Positions 53,078 to 61,533 of a stretch of DNA of 64,000 nucleotides are shown here, piece after piece. The notes beneath the pieces are model-generated. The model worked only from the letters and a program-made list of their open reading frames with translations, was not told the DNA's origin and did not search any database. The stretch is from Chryseobacterium sp. (lineage in GTDB: Bacteria > Bacteroidota > Bacteroidia > Flavobacteriales > Weeksellaceae). How positions within the stretch are numbered: the stretch's first letter is position 1; each line of letters begins with the position of its first letter. The DNA is taken from contig NZ_JARBTK010000007.1 of assembly GCF_029240215.1 (NCBI RefSeq), positions 1-64,000 of the forward strand, read 5' to 3'. A program made the position numbers and the translations under genes.

Positions 53078-53294
53078 AATAGCATAGTAATTTTATGAAA
53101 TTCTCTTATTGATTTGTTTCTTATTATCCTAAGATTGATGAAGTCTTGATAGAAAAGTATTTAAAGATTATCAATTACCGCTGCGTAATCTGAAAATAAT
53201 GTTAAGAAAATATTAAAAAAATATAATTATTATTAATTATTGGTGTAAATTTCATCTCGTATACCACAAAGTAATTTTTAGGAAAAAAAATGAT

Positions 53295-53302
53295 TAACTT
53301 TG
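53295..53302 (+). promoter_or_regulatory. -7 element of the phytochrome operon
   Basis: TAACTTTG matches TAnnTTTG, 20 bases upstream of the ATG at 53322. It supports the ATG over the GTG at 53313, which would sit almost at the transcript start. Confidence 0.6.
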
Positions 53303-53321
53303 ATATCTTTAAGTGTTATTT

Positions 53322-55529
53322 ATGAATTTTGTTGAATGTCATGAGGAGCCCATCCATATTCCGGGCTACATACAAAGTTTTGGGTATCTGATTGGCATCG
53401 ATTCAGAATCTCATACCATTACTTTCTTCAGTGAAAATATTACAGATATTTTTAATGTTGAAAATTCTGAAATCTTTTTTGGAAAGAAATTATCAGATTT
53501 TCCGGTGCTTTTTCAGAGTGTTATGGCTTCTGATATTTTTGAATCTTTAGAAAATCTTACCAAAAGAGATAACGAAATTTATTTTGATAAAATTTTTATC
53601 GGAGAAAAAGAATATCACTTTTCTGTTTTTCGCAGTCAGGATCATATTTTCTTTGAATTTGAAGCAGTTATCAATAATCCTCATAAACGGATAACCAATA
53701 AATATGATAACTTCTACATCATTGATAACGAAAAAGAAATCTGGGATCAGCTTTTGGGGACACTTTTCAGTATCATCAATTATGACCGGATTATGGTCTA
53801 TAAATTCATGGAAGACGGTTCAGGTAAAGTGATAGCTGAAAAAACCAATGAAAATATAGAAAGTTATTTAGGCCTGCATTATCCCGAATCTGATATTCCG
53901 AGACAGGCACGCGAACTTTATAAAAAGAAAAGAAAAAGAATCTTCAGCAATGTATATTCTGAACCTGTGAAAATTCTCAGCAAAACGATTGACAAAATAG
54001 ATCTTACTTTTTCATCATCACGTGCAATGTCACCCATTCACGGGCAGTATGTCAAAAATTCCGGAGCATCGTCAAGTTTCAGCATTTCTATTATTATTGA
54101 TGATCAACTTTGGGGTTTGGTAACCTGTCAGAATTCTGAGCCCAAACATATTGATTTGGAAGACCGTGTACAGGCAGGAATTTTTACTGTTTTGGCATCC
54201 AATGCCTATTCATCGTTCAAATCAAAAAAAGAACTCGAATACCGTTTGGATTTAAGTTTAAAAGCTTCTCAGCTGAAATCTGAATTTTTAAAACACAATA
54301 CTTTATTTGAATCACTTGTCGAAAACAAATCTGCAATCAGAAACCTTCCTGAAGCAGACGGTTTGGCAGTTGTTTCTGAAAATTATATCGTAACAGACGG
54401 AATAACTCCGGAAAGGGAAACGATTCACAAAATTGTAGATTGGGCTTACCGGAATACGGAAGAAATGATTTTCATCAGCCGTAGTTTTCTTAAAGATTTT
54501 GGCGAAGAATTAGGTCTTGACGAAACGGTGGGCGGAATTGTTATTTATTTTGTTGAAAAAAGTAAAAATGAACTGCTAATGTGGTTCAGAAAAGAATTTG
54601 ACGACCATATCAACTGGGCAGGAAATCCGGAAAAGAAAATCGAAGTGTTTTCTCAAAATGGGGAAGAGAAAAAAATCGTTTCACCAAGAACGTCTTTTGA
54701 AGTTTTTACAGAAGACATTAAAGGAAATTCCAGAAGATGGAGCAGCAGAAACGAAATTGCGATACAGGCTGTACGTGATGTGATTTTAGAAACTTCTCAC
54801 AAGCAATACGTTACAATAAAAAGACTAAATGAACAGCTTAAAAAAGTAAACGAAGAACTGGATAGTTTCTCATACACGATTTCCCATGATTTGGGAACTC
54901 CATTGACTGTCATGAAACTGAACGCTCAGATGTTGCTGAAGAGCCTTTCTGAAACTTCAGATAAAAATAAGCATAAGATCAGCTCAATTATTGATGAAAT
55001 CGACAATATGGCTGAAATGATGCACGATGTATTGCAGCTAAGCCGTGCAAAACACAGTGAAATTGAACTTGAAAATATCGAAACTCAGCAAACGATCGAG
55101 AAGATTACCGAGAATGCCAAATTGACTTTTGACAGTCCGAACAGTATCGTGATTATCAAAAATTGTCCGAGCGTTCTGGCAGATAAAACTTTGCTGCATC
55201 AGGTTTTCCTGAATATTATCAACAACGCCATCAAATATTCGTCTAAACAGGATCAGCCAACCGTACAGATTGAAGGGACAGAAGAAGGTGATCAGGTGAT
55301 CTACCGAATCACAGACAACGGCATCGGAATTCCCGAAACTGAGAAACACAGAATGTTTAAGATCTTCAACAGAATGGATAATGCCAGAAAATTCAAAGGA
55401 AACGGAATCGGCCTTTCTATCGTTCACAGGATTATGAACAGAATCGGCGGAAATGTAGATTACGAAAGCAATAATAACGGAACCTGTTTTATTTTGACGT
55501 TCCAAAACCCTAAATTTGTGGAACTTTAA
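53322..55529 (+). CDS. bphP: Bacteriophytochrome histidine kinase
   Basis: A biliverdin-binding red/far-red photoreceptor kinase of 735 aa. The order is PAS (1-115) with chromophore Cys6 in ECHEEPIHIPGYIQSFG, GAF (about 130-300) with YPESDIPRQ and SPIHGQYVKN, PHY (about 310-490) with the tongue motif PRTSFE, then HisKA with ISHDLGTP (His near residue 522) and HATPase with N-box NIINNAIKYSS and GNGIGLSIV. In the GAF segment LWGLVTCQNSEPKH the position usually occupied by His-His (LWGLxxCHH) is Gln-Asn. No response regulator is adjacent. Heme oxygenase starts 13 bases after the stop. GTG at 53313 is a less likely start. Confidence 0.94.
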   Translation: MNFVECHEEPIHIPGYIQSFGYLIGIDSESHTITFFSENITDIFNVENSEIFFGKKLSDFPVLFQSVMASDIFESLENLTKRDNEIYFDKIFIGEKEYHFSVFRSQDHIFFEFEAVINNPHKRITNKYDNFYIIDNEKEIWDQLLGTLFSIINYDRIMVYKFMEDGSGKVIAEKTNENIESYLGLHYPESDIPRQARELYKKKRKRIFSNVYSEPVKILSKTIDKIDLTFSSSRAMSPIHGQYVKNSGASSSFSISIIIDDQLWGLVTCQNSEPKHIDLEDRVQAGIFTVLASNAYSSFKSKKELEYRLDLSLKASQLKSEFLKHNTLFESLVENKSAIRNLPEADGLAVVSENYIVTDGITPERETIHKIVDWAYRNTEEMIFISRSFLKDFGEELGLDETVGGIVIYFVEKSKNELLMWFRKEFDDHINWAGNPEKKIEVFSQNGEEKKIVSPRTSFEVFTEDIKGNSRRWSSRNEIAIQAVRDVILETSHKQYVTIKRLNEQLKKVNEELDSFSYTISHDLGTPLTVMKLNAQMLLKSLSETSDKNKHKISSIIDEIDNMAEMMHDVLQLSRAKHSEIELENIETQQTIEKITENAKLTFDSPNSIVIIKNCPSVLADKTLLHQVFLNIINNAIKYSSKQDQPTVQIEGTEEGDQVIYRITDNGIGIPETEKHRMFKIFNRMDNARKFKGNGIGLSIVHRIMNRIGGNVDYESNNNGTCFILTFQNPKFVEL

Positions 55530-55542
55530 ATCTAATCAAACA

Positions 55543-56094
55543 ATGGTATCTGAATATCTAAAACAAAACACAGCTGAGTTTCATGATGCAGCCGAAAAAC
55601 TATTTAGCTCTGATAAAATTTTCAGCAAAACTTTCACTTTAGAAGATTATAAAAAAATAATCAATACCAATTATCTGATGCTTCTTCACAGTGAAGACAA
55701 AATCTTCAGCAGTCTTTCTGAGAAATTCTCTGAAAAACTTCATTTAGATAAAAGAATAAAACTTCCTTTGATAGAAAAAGATCTGGCAAGTTTAGCATTA
55801 GAAAACCAAACGACAACTCATACCCTTGAATTTGCGAATGAGCATGAAGCTTTGGGAGCAATGTACGTGATTGAAGGTTCTACTTTGGGTGGAAACGTAA
55901 TCGCAAAACAGCTTTCAAAAACGGAAGGTTTTGATGATGTGACATTCAATTTTTTCGGGTGTTATCAGGAAAATACAGGACCGATGTGGAAGAACTTCAA
56001 AGAGGTTTTGGATACTGAAGTGATTGAAGAAAACTACAATGAAGTATTATCAGGAGCCAAAAAATTATATACATTTTTACTAAGCGTTAATTAA
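55543..56094 (+). CDS. Biliverdin-producing heme oxygenase (BphO-like)
   Basis: Cleaves heme to biliverdin, iron and CO, giving the phytochrome its chromophore. The 183-aa helical protein has the proximal His in TAEFHDAAEKLF, and the distal-helix Gly-rich motif AMYVIEGSTLGGNVIAKQL. The ORF track opens inside the phytochrome stop region (55516), but the family begins near MVSEYLKQNTAEFH, so 55543 is chosen. It lies 13 bases after bphP in one operon, in the order kinase then oxygenase. It might also supply iron, but the context argues for the light receptor. Confidence 0.93.
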   Translation: MVSEYLKQNTAEFHDAAEKLFSSDKIFSKTFTLEDYKKIINTNYLMLLHSEDKIFSSLSEKFSEKLHLDKRIKLPLIEKDLASLALENQTTTHTLEFANEHEALGAMYVIEGSTLGGNVIAKQLSKTEGFDDVTFNFFGCYQENTGPMWKNFKEVLDTEVIEENYNEVLSGAKKLYTFLLSVN

Positions 56095-56111
56095 TTTCCT
56101 TAAATAATAAT

Positions 56112-56149
56112 TAAAATTCCCGAAAGATTGCTCAATTTTTCGGGAATTT
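56112..56149 (+). terminator. Terminator of the bphP-heme oxygenase operon
   Basis: AAATTCCCGAAA and TTTCGGGAATTTG form a 12-base stem shortly after the stop. Confidence 0.75.
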
Positions 56150-56264
56150 GTACATTTGGGAGGCAAAAATTAAAAGCTAAACAAAAAATAAATAATTAAA
56201 AAAAAGTAACATTATGAAACTATAAAGTTCCATAATACCATTAAAAACAATAAATAAATATATT

Positions 56265-57191
56265 ATGAAAGTAACTGTAGTAGGTGCAGGCGCTGTAGGA
56301 GCAAGTTGTGCAGAATACATCGCAATGAAAGACTTCTGTTCGGAAGTAGTTTTAGTAGATATCAAAGAAGGTTTTGCTGAAGGAAAAGCAATGGACTTGA
56401 TGCAGACTGCATCTCTGAACGGATTTGATACAAAAATTACCGGAACAACAGGAGATTACAGCAAAACAGCAGGTTCTCATGTAGCAGTAATCACTTCCGG
56501 AATTCCAAGAAAACCGGGAATGACAAGAGAAGAATTGATCGGTATCAACGCAGGAATCGTAAAAGAAGTTACTGAAAATTTAGTAAAAAATTCTCCTGAA
56601 GTCATTATCATTGTGGTTTCCAACCCAATGGATACGATGGCTTATCTGGTACACAAAACTTCAGGTCTTCCTAAGCACAAGATCATCGGAATGGGTGGTG
56701 CTTTAGACTCTGCAAGATTCAAATACAGATTGGCAGAAGCTTTGGAAGCTCCAATCTCTGACGTAGACGGAATGGTAATCGCTGCTCACAGTGATACTGG
56801 AATGCTACCTCTATTAAGCAAAGCAACAAGAAACGGAGTTCCTGTAACTGAGTTCCTTGATGATGCAAAACAAAAATATGTAATCGAAGAAACTAAAGTT
56901 GGTGGAGCTACATTGACTAAATTGTTGGGTACTTCAGCTTGGTATGCTCCGGGTGCGGCAGTTTCTGTAATGGTTCAGGCAATTGCTTGTGATCAAAAGA
57001 AAATGATCCCTTGTTCATTAATGCTAGACGGAGAATATGGCGAAAGCGATATCTGCTTGGGTGTTCCTGCAATCATCGGGAAAAACGGTGTTGAAAGCAT
57101 TGTCAACATATCTTTAACTGAAGAAGAGAAAGCTAAATTTGCTGAAGCTGCACAAGCAGTAAGAGAAGTAAATGGTGATTTGAAGTTTTAA
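56265..57191 (+). CDS. mdh: Malate dehydrogenase
   Basis: Oxidises malate to oxaloacetate with NAD in the TCA cycle. The 308-aa enzyme belongs to the LDH-like MDH group: GAGAVGASCAEYIA (NAD), VITSGIPRKPGMTREELIGIN with substrate-binding Arg, IVVSNPMDTMAYL, GMGGALDSARFKYRLAEAL, and the catalytic His in GMVIAAHSDTGMLPL (written AHSDT where most enzymes read GHGDT). Codon use indicates strong expression. It and sucD are the two TCA enzymes of the window. A long stem terminator follows. Confidence 0.96.
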   Translation: MKVTVVGAGAVGASCAEYIAMKDFCSEVVLVDIKEGFAEGKAMDLMQTASLNGFDTKITGTTGDYSKTAGSHVAVITSGIPRKPGMTREELIGINAGIVKEVTENLVKNSPEVIIIVVSNPMDTMAYLVHKTSGLPKHKIIGMGGALDSARFKYRLAEALEAPISDVDGMVIAAHSDTGMLPLLSKATRNGVPVTEFLDDAKQKYVIEETKVGGATLTKLLGTSAWYAPGAAVSVMVQAIACDQKKMIPCSLMLDGEYGESDICLGVPAIIGKNGVESIVNISLTEEEKAKFAEAAQAVREVNGDLKF

Positions 57192-57210
57192 TTTTTATTA
57201 AACTTATCAT

Positions 57211-57250
57211 AAATACGAAGCCTGAAATTTATTTCAGGCTTCGTATTTGA
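57211..57250 (+). terminator. Terminator of mdh
   Basis: AATACGAAGCCTGAA and its exact inverse TTCAGGCTTCGTATT enclose atttat, followed by TGATTTT. Confidence 0.88.
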
Positions 57251-57252
57251 TT

Positions 57253-57580
57253 TTGAATAAATAATTTACGACAGTTTTACAAATCTTTATAACCTCTTTT
57301 ATAACTACCAACAGGGGGTTAGGTAAGGGGGGTAAAGCCCCTTTGGAAGTGGCTGTGACCGGTTGTTCAAGTGTTTATTGGCTGTTGTGAAGTGTCTACA
57401 GATATTTATCTAACGGGTTGGAGACACTTTCTCAAGTTGTCGGAGGCAGTTATACCAATGGTCGGAAGTAGTTTTTAAGTGCCTTGACATACTTATATAA
57501 CCTCATCTATACACTTTTGTAAATGATTACAGATGGTCGGAGAAGGGGCAAATGGATCTACATCAATAGGGTCGGGCTAA
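57253..57580. repeat. Degenerate 22-bp tandem array, 15 units
   Basis: From 57253 the sequence can be cut into 15 units, 13 of exactly 22 bases and two of 21 (starting 57363 and 57450). Nearly all have T at position 1 or 2 and AA at positions 7-8, and the pattern is roughly TTnTntAAgtgnnTnnagac. The best adjacent units are TTGTTCAAGTGTTTATTGGC and GTTGTGAAGTGTCTACAGAT. GC content is higher than the surroundings and small palindromes occur (GTCGGGCTaaAGCCCGAC at its right edge). No open frame runs through it. The mdh terminator precedes it and a family-2 half-repeat follows. Confidence 0.7.
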
Positions 57581-57658
57581 AGCCCGACTACAATTAAAGG
57601 TTTCAAATCTGGCTTCAACCAAATTTATTTTAAAAAATAGATCAACTCTTTAAGATTA

Positions 57659-57695
57659 GAAAAATTCTCGATACGCTTCGCTACTCGAACTGACG
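57659..57695. repeat. Dispersed repeat, family 2, half-copy
   Basis: ATTCTCGATACGCTTCGCTA followed by CTCGAACTGACGG matches the right half of the copies at 39131 and 62393; the left half is missing. Confidence 0.7.
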
Positions 57696-57722
57696 GAGTA
57701 TTAGAGTTAGTTTTGAGAGAAA

Positions 57723-58112
57723 TTACTTTACAACGGTCGCTTCCATTTCGACTTTCAAGGTTTCGAATAGTGTTTTTACTTCTATGACCGTACTTGCCTG
57801 CTGAATACCGTGTTGGGTAATCCAGTTTTGCCAGAGGTCAAAGTTTTCGAAAAATGCAGGATGATCTGTCGTGTAAACATTAAGACGAACAATATTTTTC
57901 AGTTCAAAATCTGCCTTTAAGATTACTTTTTCCAGATTTTCAAAGGTCTTGATGATTTGTGTTCTCATATCTGCATCGTTTGAGATCCCATTATCATCGA
58001 TAGCAGTCTGTCCGGAAACATACAGTGTGCTCTGTACGTTTTTTACTTCTACTGCCTGTACGTAATTTCTTGTGTCCTGCCATTTCCACGGGTTGATGAT
58101 TCTTTTTTCCAT
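57723..58112 (-). CDS. RidA family protein, catalytic Arg apparently absent
   Basis: This 129-aa protein has the YjgF/RidA fold: TLYVSGQTAIDDNGI, IKTFENLEKVILKADFELKNIVRLNVYTTDHPAFF, and the terminal VKVEMEATVVK. RidA deaminates reactive enamines using an Arg in the motif ARxxVxV near the C-terminus. Here the equivalent segment reads QASTVIEVKTL, with Ser in place of that Arg. Relatives lacking the Arg usually do not have the deaminase activity, so the role may be different. It is 77 bases downstream of the Crp/Fnr gene on the same strand. Confidence 0.9.
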   Translation of the reverse strand: MEKRIINPWKWQDTRNYVQAVEVKNVQSTLYVSGQTAIDDNGISNDADMRTQIIKTFENLEKVILKADFELKNIVRLNVYTTDHPAFFENFDLWQNWITQHGIQQASTVIEVKTLFETLKVEMEATVVK

Positions 58113-58189
58113 GCTGAATTTATTTAATTAAACAATGAAACAAAGTTCTCACAGTTGCAGAAATTTGTTGTGTGACCTGTGTCACAATT

Positions 58190-58759
58190 TTATTTTGAAT
58201 CTGCAAATAAACGGCTCAGAGTTTCTCGGGAAACACCAAGATATGAAGCCAATACTGTTTTAGGAATTCTCTGTAAAAGAGTGGGATATGATTGAAGAAG
58301 CTGCTCGTATCGTTCTTTCGCAGTTAATGTAAGCAAAGACAATATTCTTTTTTGATTGGCAATATGTCCGCCGATGGCTTTTTTTAGAAAGAAATGTTCC
58401 ATTTTAGGAATCTGACTGCAGAGTTTTTCGTAGTCTTTAAATGATAAGCTAAGAACTTCCGTTTCTTCCAGACACTGTAAAAATTGGGTGGCTTTCGATT
58501 GCGTGTAAAACGCCATGTAGTCGGTTTCCCACCAGTCTTCCATTGAAAAAGAAATGATGTGCTCTTTGGCTCCCCTATCATTAATAAAGAGTTTCATTAA
58601 TCCGGAAATAATAAAGTAAACATCTTCCACAGTATCATTTTCACGAATAACAAATTCTCTTTTTGAAAATTTTTTAGAATGAAAACAAGATTTGATCAGT
58701 TCAAATTCTTCGTCTGCGAGCGGGATGATTTTTTCAATGTGGGTTCTGAGGATATTCAT
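58190..58759 (-). CDS. Crp/Fnr family transcriptional regulator, 189 aa
   Basis: Residues 20-115 form a cyclic-nucleotide-binding-like beta barrel (KREFVIRENDTVEDVYFIISGLMKLFINDRGAKEHIISFSMEDWW), and the C-terminus holds a winged helix with KTVLASYLGVSRETLSRLF. There is no Fnr-type cysteine cluster and the phosphate-binding loop of CRP is not conserved, so the ligand is unknown. It is 101 bases downstream of the flavoprotein gene in the same direction, suggesting a shared regulon (inference). Confidence 0.92.
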   Translation of the reverse strand: MNILRTHIEKIIPLADEEFELIKSCFHSKKFSKREFVIRENDTVEDVYFIISGLMKLFINDRGAKEHIISFSMEDWWETDYMAFYTQSKATQFLQCLEETEVLSLSFKDYEKLCSQIPKMEHFFLKKAIGGHIANQKRILSLLTLTAKERYEQLLQSYPTLLQRIPKTVLASYLGVSRETLSRLFADSK

Positions 58760-58860
58760 TAAAAAATAAATTAGATAATCATTATATGCGAATGATAAAT
58801 ATAATAAAGTTAGTCTTTTAAGAAAATATCAAATATTTTAAATGCTTATATATAATTCAC

Positions 58861-59769
58861 TTAAAAACAATCTGTCACCAATTCCATATTCGTCATTGCT
58901 CCGGCTACATTCCCGGTCATCACGGCATTGGAAACTGCGCGCATCATCGAAGAATTGTCACCACAAACGAAAAGTCCCGGAACATTTGTTTTCTGAAACT
59001 GATCTGTCTTGATGTGACCAAAGTCGGTCAATCCACAACCGAGCTTTTCCGGAATATCGGAATGCTGTAGAAAAGGAAAAGCTCCGTATACAGCCTCAAA
59101 ATTTATTTCTTTTCCATCTTCAAAAACAAGACTTTTTACATAACCATTTTCATGTGTGAGTTCTGTGATTTCTATTTCAATGATTTCAATATTGTTGCGA
59201 ACAAGTTTTTCCAATTGTTCATCTGTAAAACTTGCTTTGCCTCTGGTAAGAATTGTGACATCTTCCGTTAGATTTTTAACAAGTGAAGATAGGTGTATCG
59301 CTCTGTCTCCGTTGGCAATAATTCCGGTTTTCTTTCCTCTGTATTCGTAACCGTGACAGTACGGACAGTGAATCAAAGAAATTCCCCAAGATTCTTTAAA
59401 ACCTTTAATATCAGGAATTTCATCTGTAATTCCTGTTGCAGTGATCAGTTTTTTTGAATTAAATTTTTCACCGTTTTCAGTGATAACTTCAAATCCTGAA
59501 TCTGTCTTTTTGGCTGAAACTGCTTTCCCATTATAAAATTCAACTGTTTCATATTCTCTGACCTGATTTTTCGCTAAAGTTGAAATTTCTGAGGGCGAAC
59601 TACCGTCCTGAGTCAGAAAATTATGAGAATGCGGTGTCTGTTGGTTACACGGTTTTCCGTTATCAATGACTAAAGTTTTTCTTAAAGATCTTCCTAAAGA
59701 CATTGCAGCAGAAAGTCCTGCATAGCTTCCGCCGATGATGATGACGTCAAATAGTGTATTTTCATTCAT
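58861..59769 (-). CDS. Thioredoxin-reductase-like NAD(P)/FAD-dependent oxidoreductase
   Basis: The 302-aa flavoprotein has the FAD motif IIIGGSYAGLSAAMSLGRS, the redox motif CPYCHGYE (CxxC), an NAD(P)-binding region (KTGIIANGDRAIHLSSLV, where the Gly-rich loop is imperfect) and the C-terminal FAD loop GLFVCGDNSSMMRAVSNA. This is the low-molecular-weight thioredoxin reductase fold. Such stand-alone members may reduce disulfides of partners other than thioredoxin. It is divergent from the Fur-family gene. Confidence 0.9.
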   Translation of the reverse strand: MNENTLFDVIIIGGSYAGLSAAMSLGRSLRKTLVIDNGKPCNQQTPHSHNFLTQDGSSPSEISTLAKNQVREYETVEFYNGKAVSAKKTDSGFEVITENGEKFNSKKLITATGITDEIPDIKGFKESWGISLIHCPYCHGYEYRGKKTGIIANGDRAIHLSSLVKNLTEDVTILTRGKASFTDEQLEKLVRNNIEIIEIEITELTHENGYVKSLVFEDGKEINFEAVYGAFPFLQHSDIPEKLGCGLTDFGHIKTDQFQKTNVPGLFVCGDNSSMMRAVSNAVMTGNVAGAMTNMELVTDCF

Positions 59770-59892
59770 AATTTTAGAGTTTTGTTGTTTAGAATTGATG
59801 TAATAGCAACTTTATCCTATAAAAGTTTTTGTTGAATTACTTGCCAAAGTTAAACAATTATTTTATTATTGCAATATTGTCGCATTAATAAA

Positions 59893-60267
59893 ATGAAAAG
59901 AAGAAGTACCCCTACCAAAGAAGCGGTTTTAACTTTGCTTACCAATACCGGAAAAGCAATGAGCCAGGATGCCATTGAAAAAAAAATCCAAATGAATATA
60001 GATCGTGCAACGATTTATCGCGTGCTCAACCGTTTTTGCGAAGACGGAATTCTTCACAGGATTGTGGCAGAAGACGGCAAACAGTATTTTGCAGTCTGCA
60101 TCAGATGTGATGAAAAAAAACTTGCTGATCATCATTTTCATTTTCGATGTACAGCTTGTCAGACCATAGAATGTCTTCCTGTCCCGGTGCAGTTTTCTTT
60201 ACCACAAGGTTATCATGTGGAAAGCGTGAATTGTATTTTGACGGGTATTTGTAAGGATTGTGCGTAG
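59893..60267 (+). CDS. Fur-family metal-responsive repressor (Zur-like)
   Basis: The 124-aa protein has a winged helix (KEAVLTLLTNTGKAMSQDAIEKKIQMNIDRATIYRVLNRFCEDGIL) and a metal-binding half with CIRCDEKKLADHHFHFRCTACQTIEC and CKDC. The two CxxC pairs and the His cluster fit the structural zinc site and a sensory site as in Fur/Zur proteins. The ORF track begins at a TTG (59869); the ATG at 59893 is chosen as the usual family start. It may control the divergent flavoprotein gene. The metal cannot be settled by eye. Confidence 0.9.
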   Translation: MKRRSTPTKEAVLTLLTNTGKAMSQDAIEKKIQMNIDRATIYRVLNRFCEDGILHRIVAEDGKQYFAVCIRCDEKKLADHHFHFRCTACQTIECLPVPVQFSLPQGYHVESVNCILTGICKDCA

Positions 60268-60304
60268 TCAAAATTTAATCTGAATACTTGCTTTTATAGA
60301 AAAA

Positions 60305-61240
60305 TTATTTTTTTAAATCTTTTTTCCATTCGGAGATAGGTTTGTTAAAGCTGAAAGATTGATATTTTGAAGCAATGCCAATATCAAATCCTGAAACGAC
60401 AACCATATTTAAAATGTCGTTATCAGATTCGTAGGCATTACTGTTGATAAAAGTTTTTGCAGCTTGTAGAAGTTCCGGATTTTTGATGCTTTGATTCTGT
60501 GGTGTTCTGTCAACTGAAATATTTACGGTGTAAATATTGCTTTTATCCCTGTTTGTTAGATAATTTATTGAGACACTTGCACGGGAAATATGATCCTGTT
60601 TATTTATTTCCTCATACACAGGAATCAATTTCGAAAGTTTCAAATCACTATTATACGTATAAAATGATATTCCTAAAGTAACAACAAATATTCCTGCTGT
60701 AATGTAAAATGGCAGTTTTTTTATCTTTGGCATCACTGTAATTTTGTCATTTTTATAGTCTTGAACGACATAAGTTTTTACAGCTAAATCATGAAGAGAC
60801 TGTCTTGTGGCTTTGTTAAATATGTAAAAAATTATAATACCAAGACCAATTGTGGAAATAACCAATCCCTGAATTACACTTATTGGAGAAAATGTTGATA
60901 ATCCTTTGATTTTTAAGCCATTTATAAAAAATGGTGTTGTGAGAATCAAAGCTCTAACAAATGATTTTTTTAGATCGATGAAGTCACCATTAATATCGAC
61001 AACCTTAATATTCAGTATTTTCTTACCAAATGTTTGTCCTTTATATAATTTTGAATTTAAAATTGAGAAGTAAAATAATGAGATGATCCACCCAATTAAT
61101 TTTGCATTTTCACCAAGGGAAGTAAAAAAATTATAAAAAATTGAACCTAATATAAATCCGAAAATTCCAAGAATAATAGAATCAATAAATAACGCCCAGA
61201 TTCTTGCCCAAAATTTTGACAACAATAAATTATTTTCCAT
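60305..61240 (-). CDS. RDD family membrane protein, 311 aa
   Basis: The N-terminal 160 residues form an RDD domain: SKFWARIWALFIDSIILGIFGFILGS, the second helix LIGWIISLFYFSILNSKLYKGQTFGKKILNIKVVD, and helices to about residue 150, followed by QSLHDLAVKTYVV. One further helix (about 175-195) leads to a soluble C-terminal domain of about 110 residues. RDD proteins are membrane proteins, a few of which are sodium/proton transporters; the usual role is unknown. A family-1 palindrome lies just upstream. Confidence 0.88.
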   Translation of the reverse strand: MENNLLLSKFWARIWALFIDSIILGIFGFILGSIFYNFFTSLGENAKLIGWIISLFYFSILNSKLYKGQTFGKKILNIKVVDINGDFIDLKKSFVRALILTTPFFINGLKIKGLSTFSPISVIQGLVISTIGLGIIIFYIFNKATRQSLHDLAVKTYVVQDYKNDKITVMPKIKKLPFYITAGIFVVTLGISFYTYNSDLKLSKLIPVYEEINKQDHISRASVSINYLTNRDKSNIYTVNISVDRTPQNQSIKNPELLQAAKTFINSNAYESDNDILNMVVVSGFDIGIASKYQSFSFNKPISEWKKDLKK

Positions 61241-61268
61241 GTATTAGCTTTATCAAGTTAAGATTTTT

Positions 61269-61421
61269 ATGAATGTCCGTTTTTGATCATAATGCTAAAA
61301 TAAGCAGTAATTTTGTCATTCCGTAGGAATCTAAACTACTCAATTTTCAGCGTATTGAGATCCTAACGGAATGACAAACAGTCCGCTAAAAACTAAATTA
61401 TTACTAATTACGGACATTCAT
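61269..61421. repeat. Dispersed palindrome, family 1, inside an outer 12-bp inverted repeat
   Basis: The family-1 core (TTTGTCATTCCGTAGGAATC ... GGAATGACAAA, 61312-61380) is enclosed by perfect outer arms ATGAATGTCCGT (61269-61280) and ACGGACATTCAT (61410-61421). The outer arms differ from other copies, so this copy sits inside a larger palindrome. No gene is present. Confidence 0.75.
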
Positions 61422-61533
61422 TAAGATTTTTTAAAAGTAATGAATTTCAATCTTAATTTTGTATAATATTTCTTTAAATTATCTCAATAATCAACAGTCA
61501 TTCCTAATTTTAAAACAAATATTTAAATTGATA

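Noticed and set aside
58384-58581. 65-aa minus-strand ORF within the Crp/Fnr gene
   Set aside because: It is an out-of-frame shadow of the same strand's real gene.
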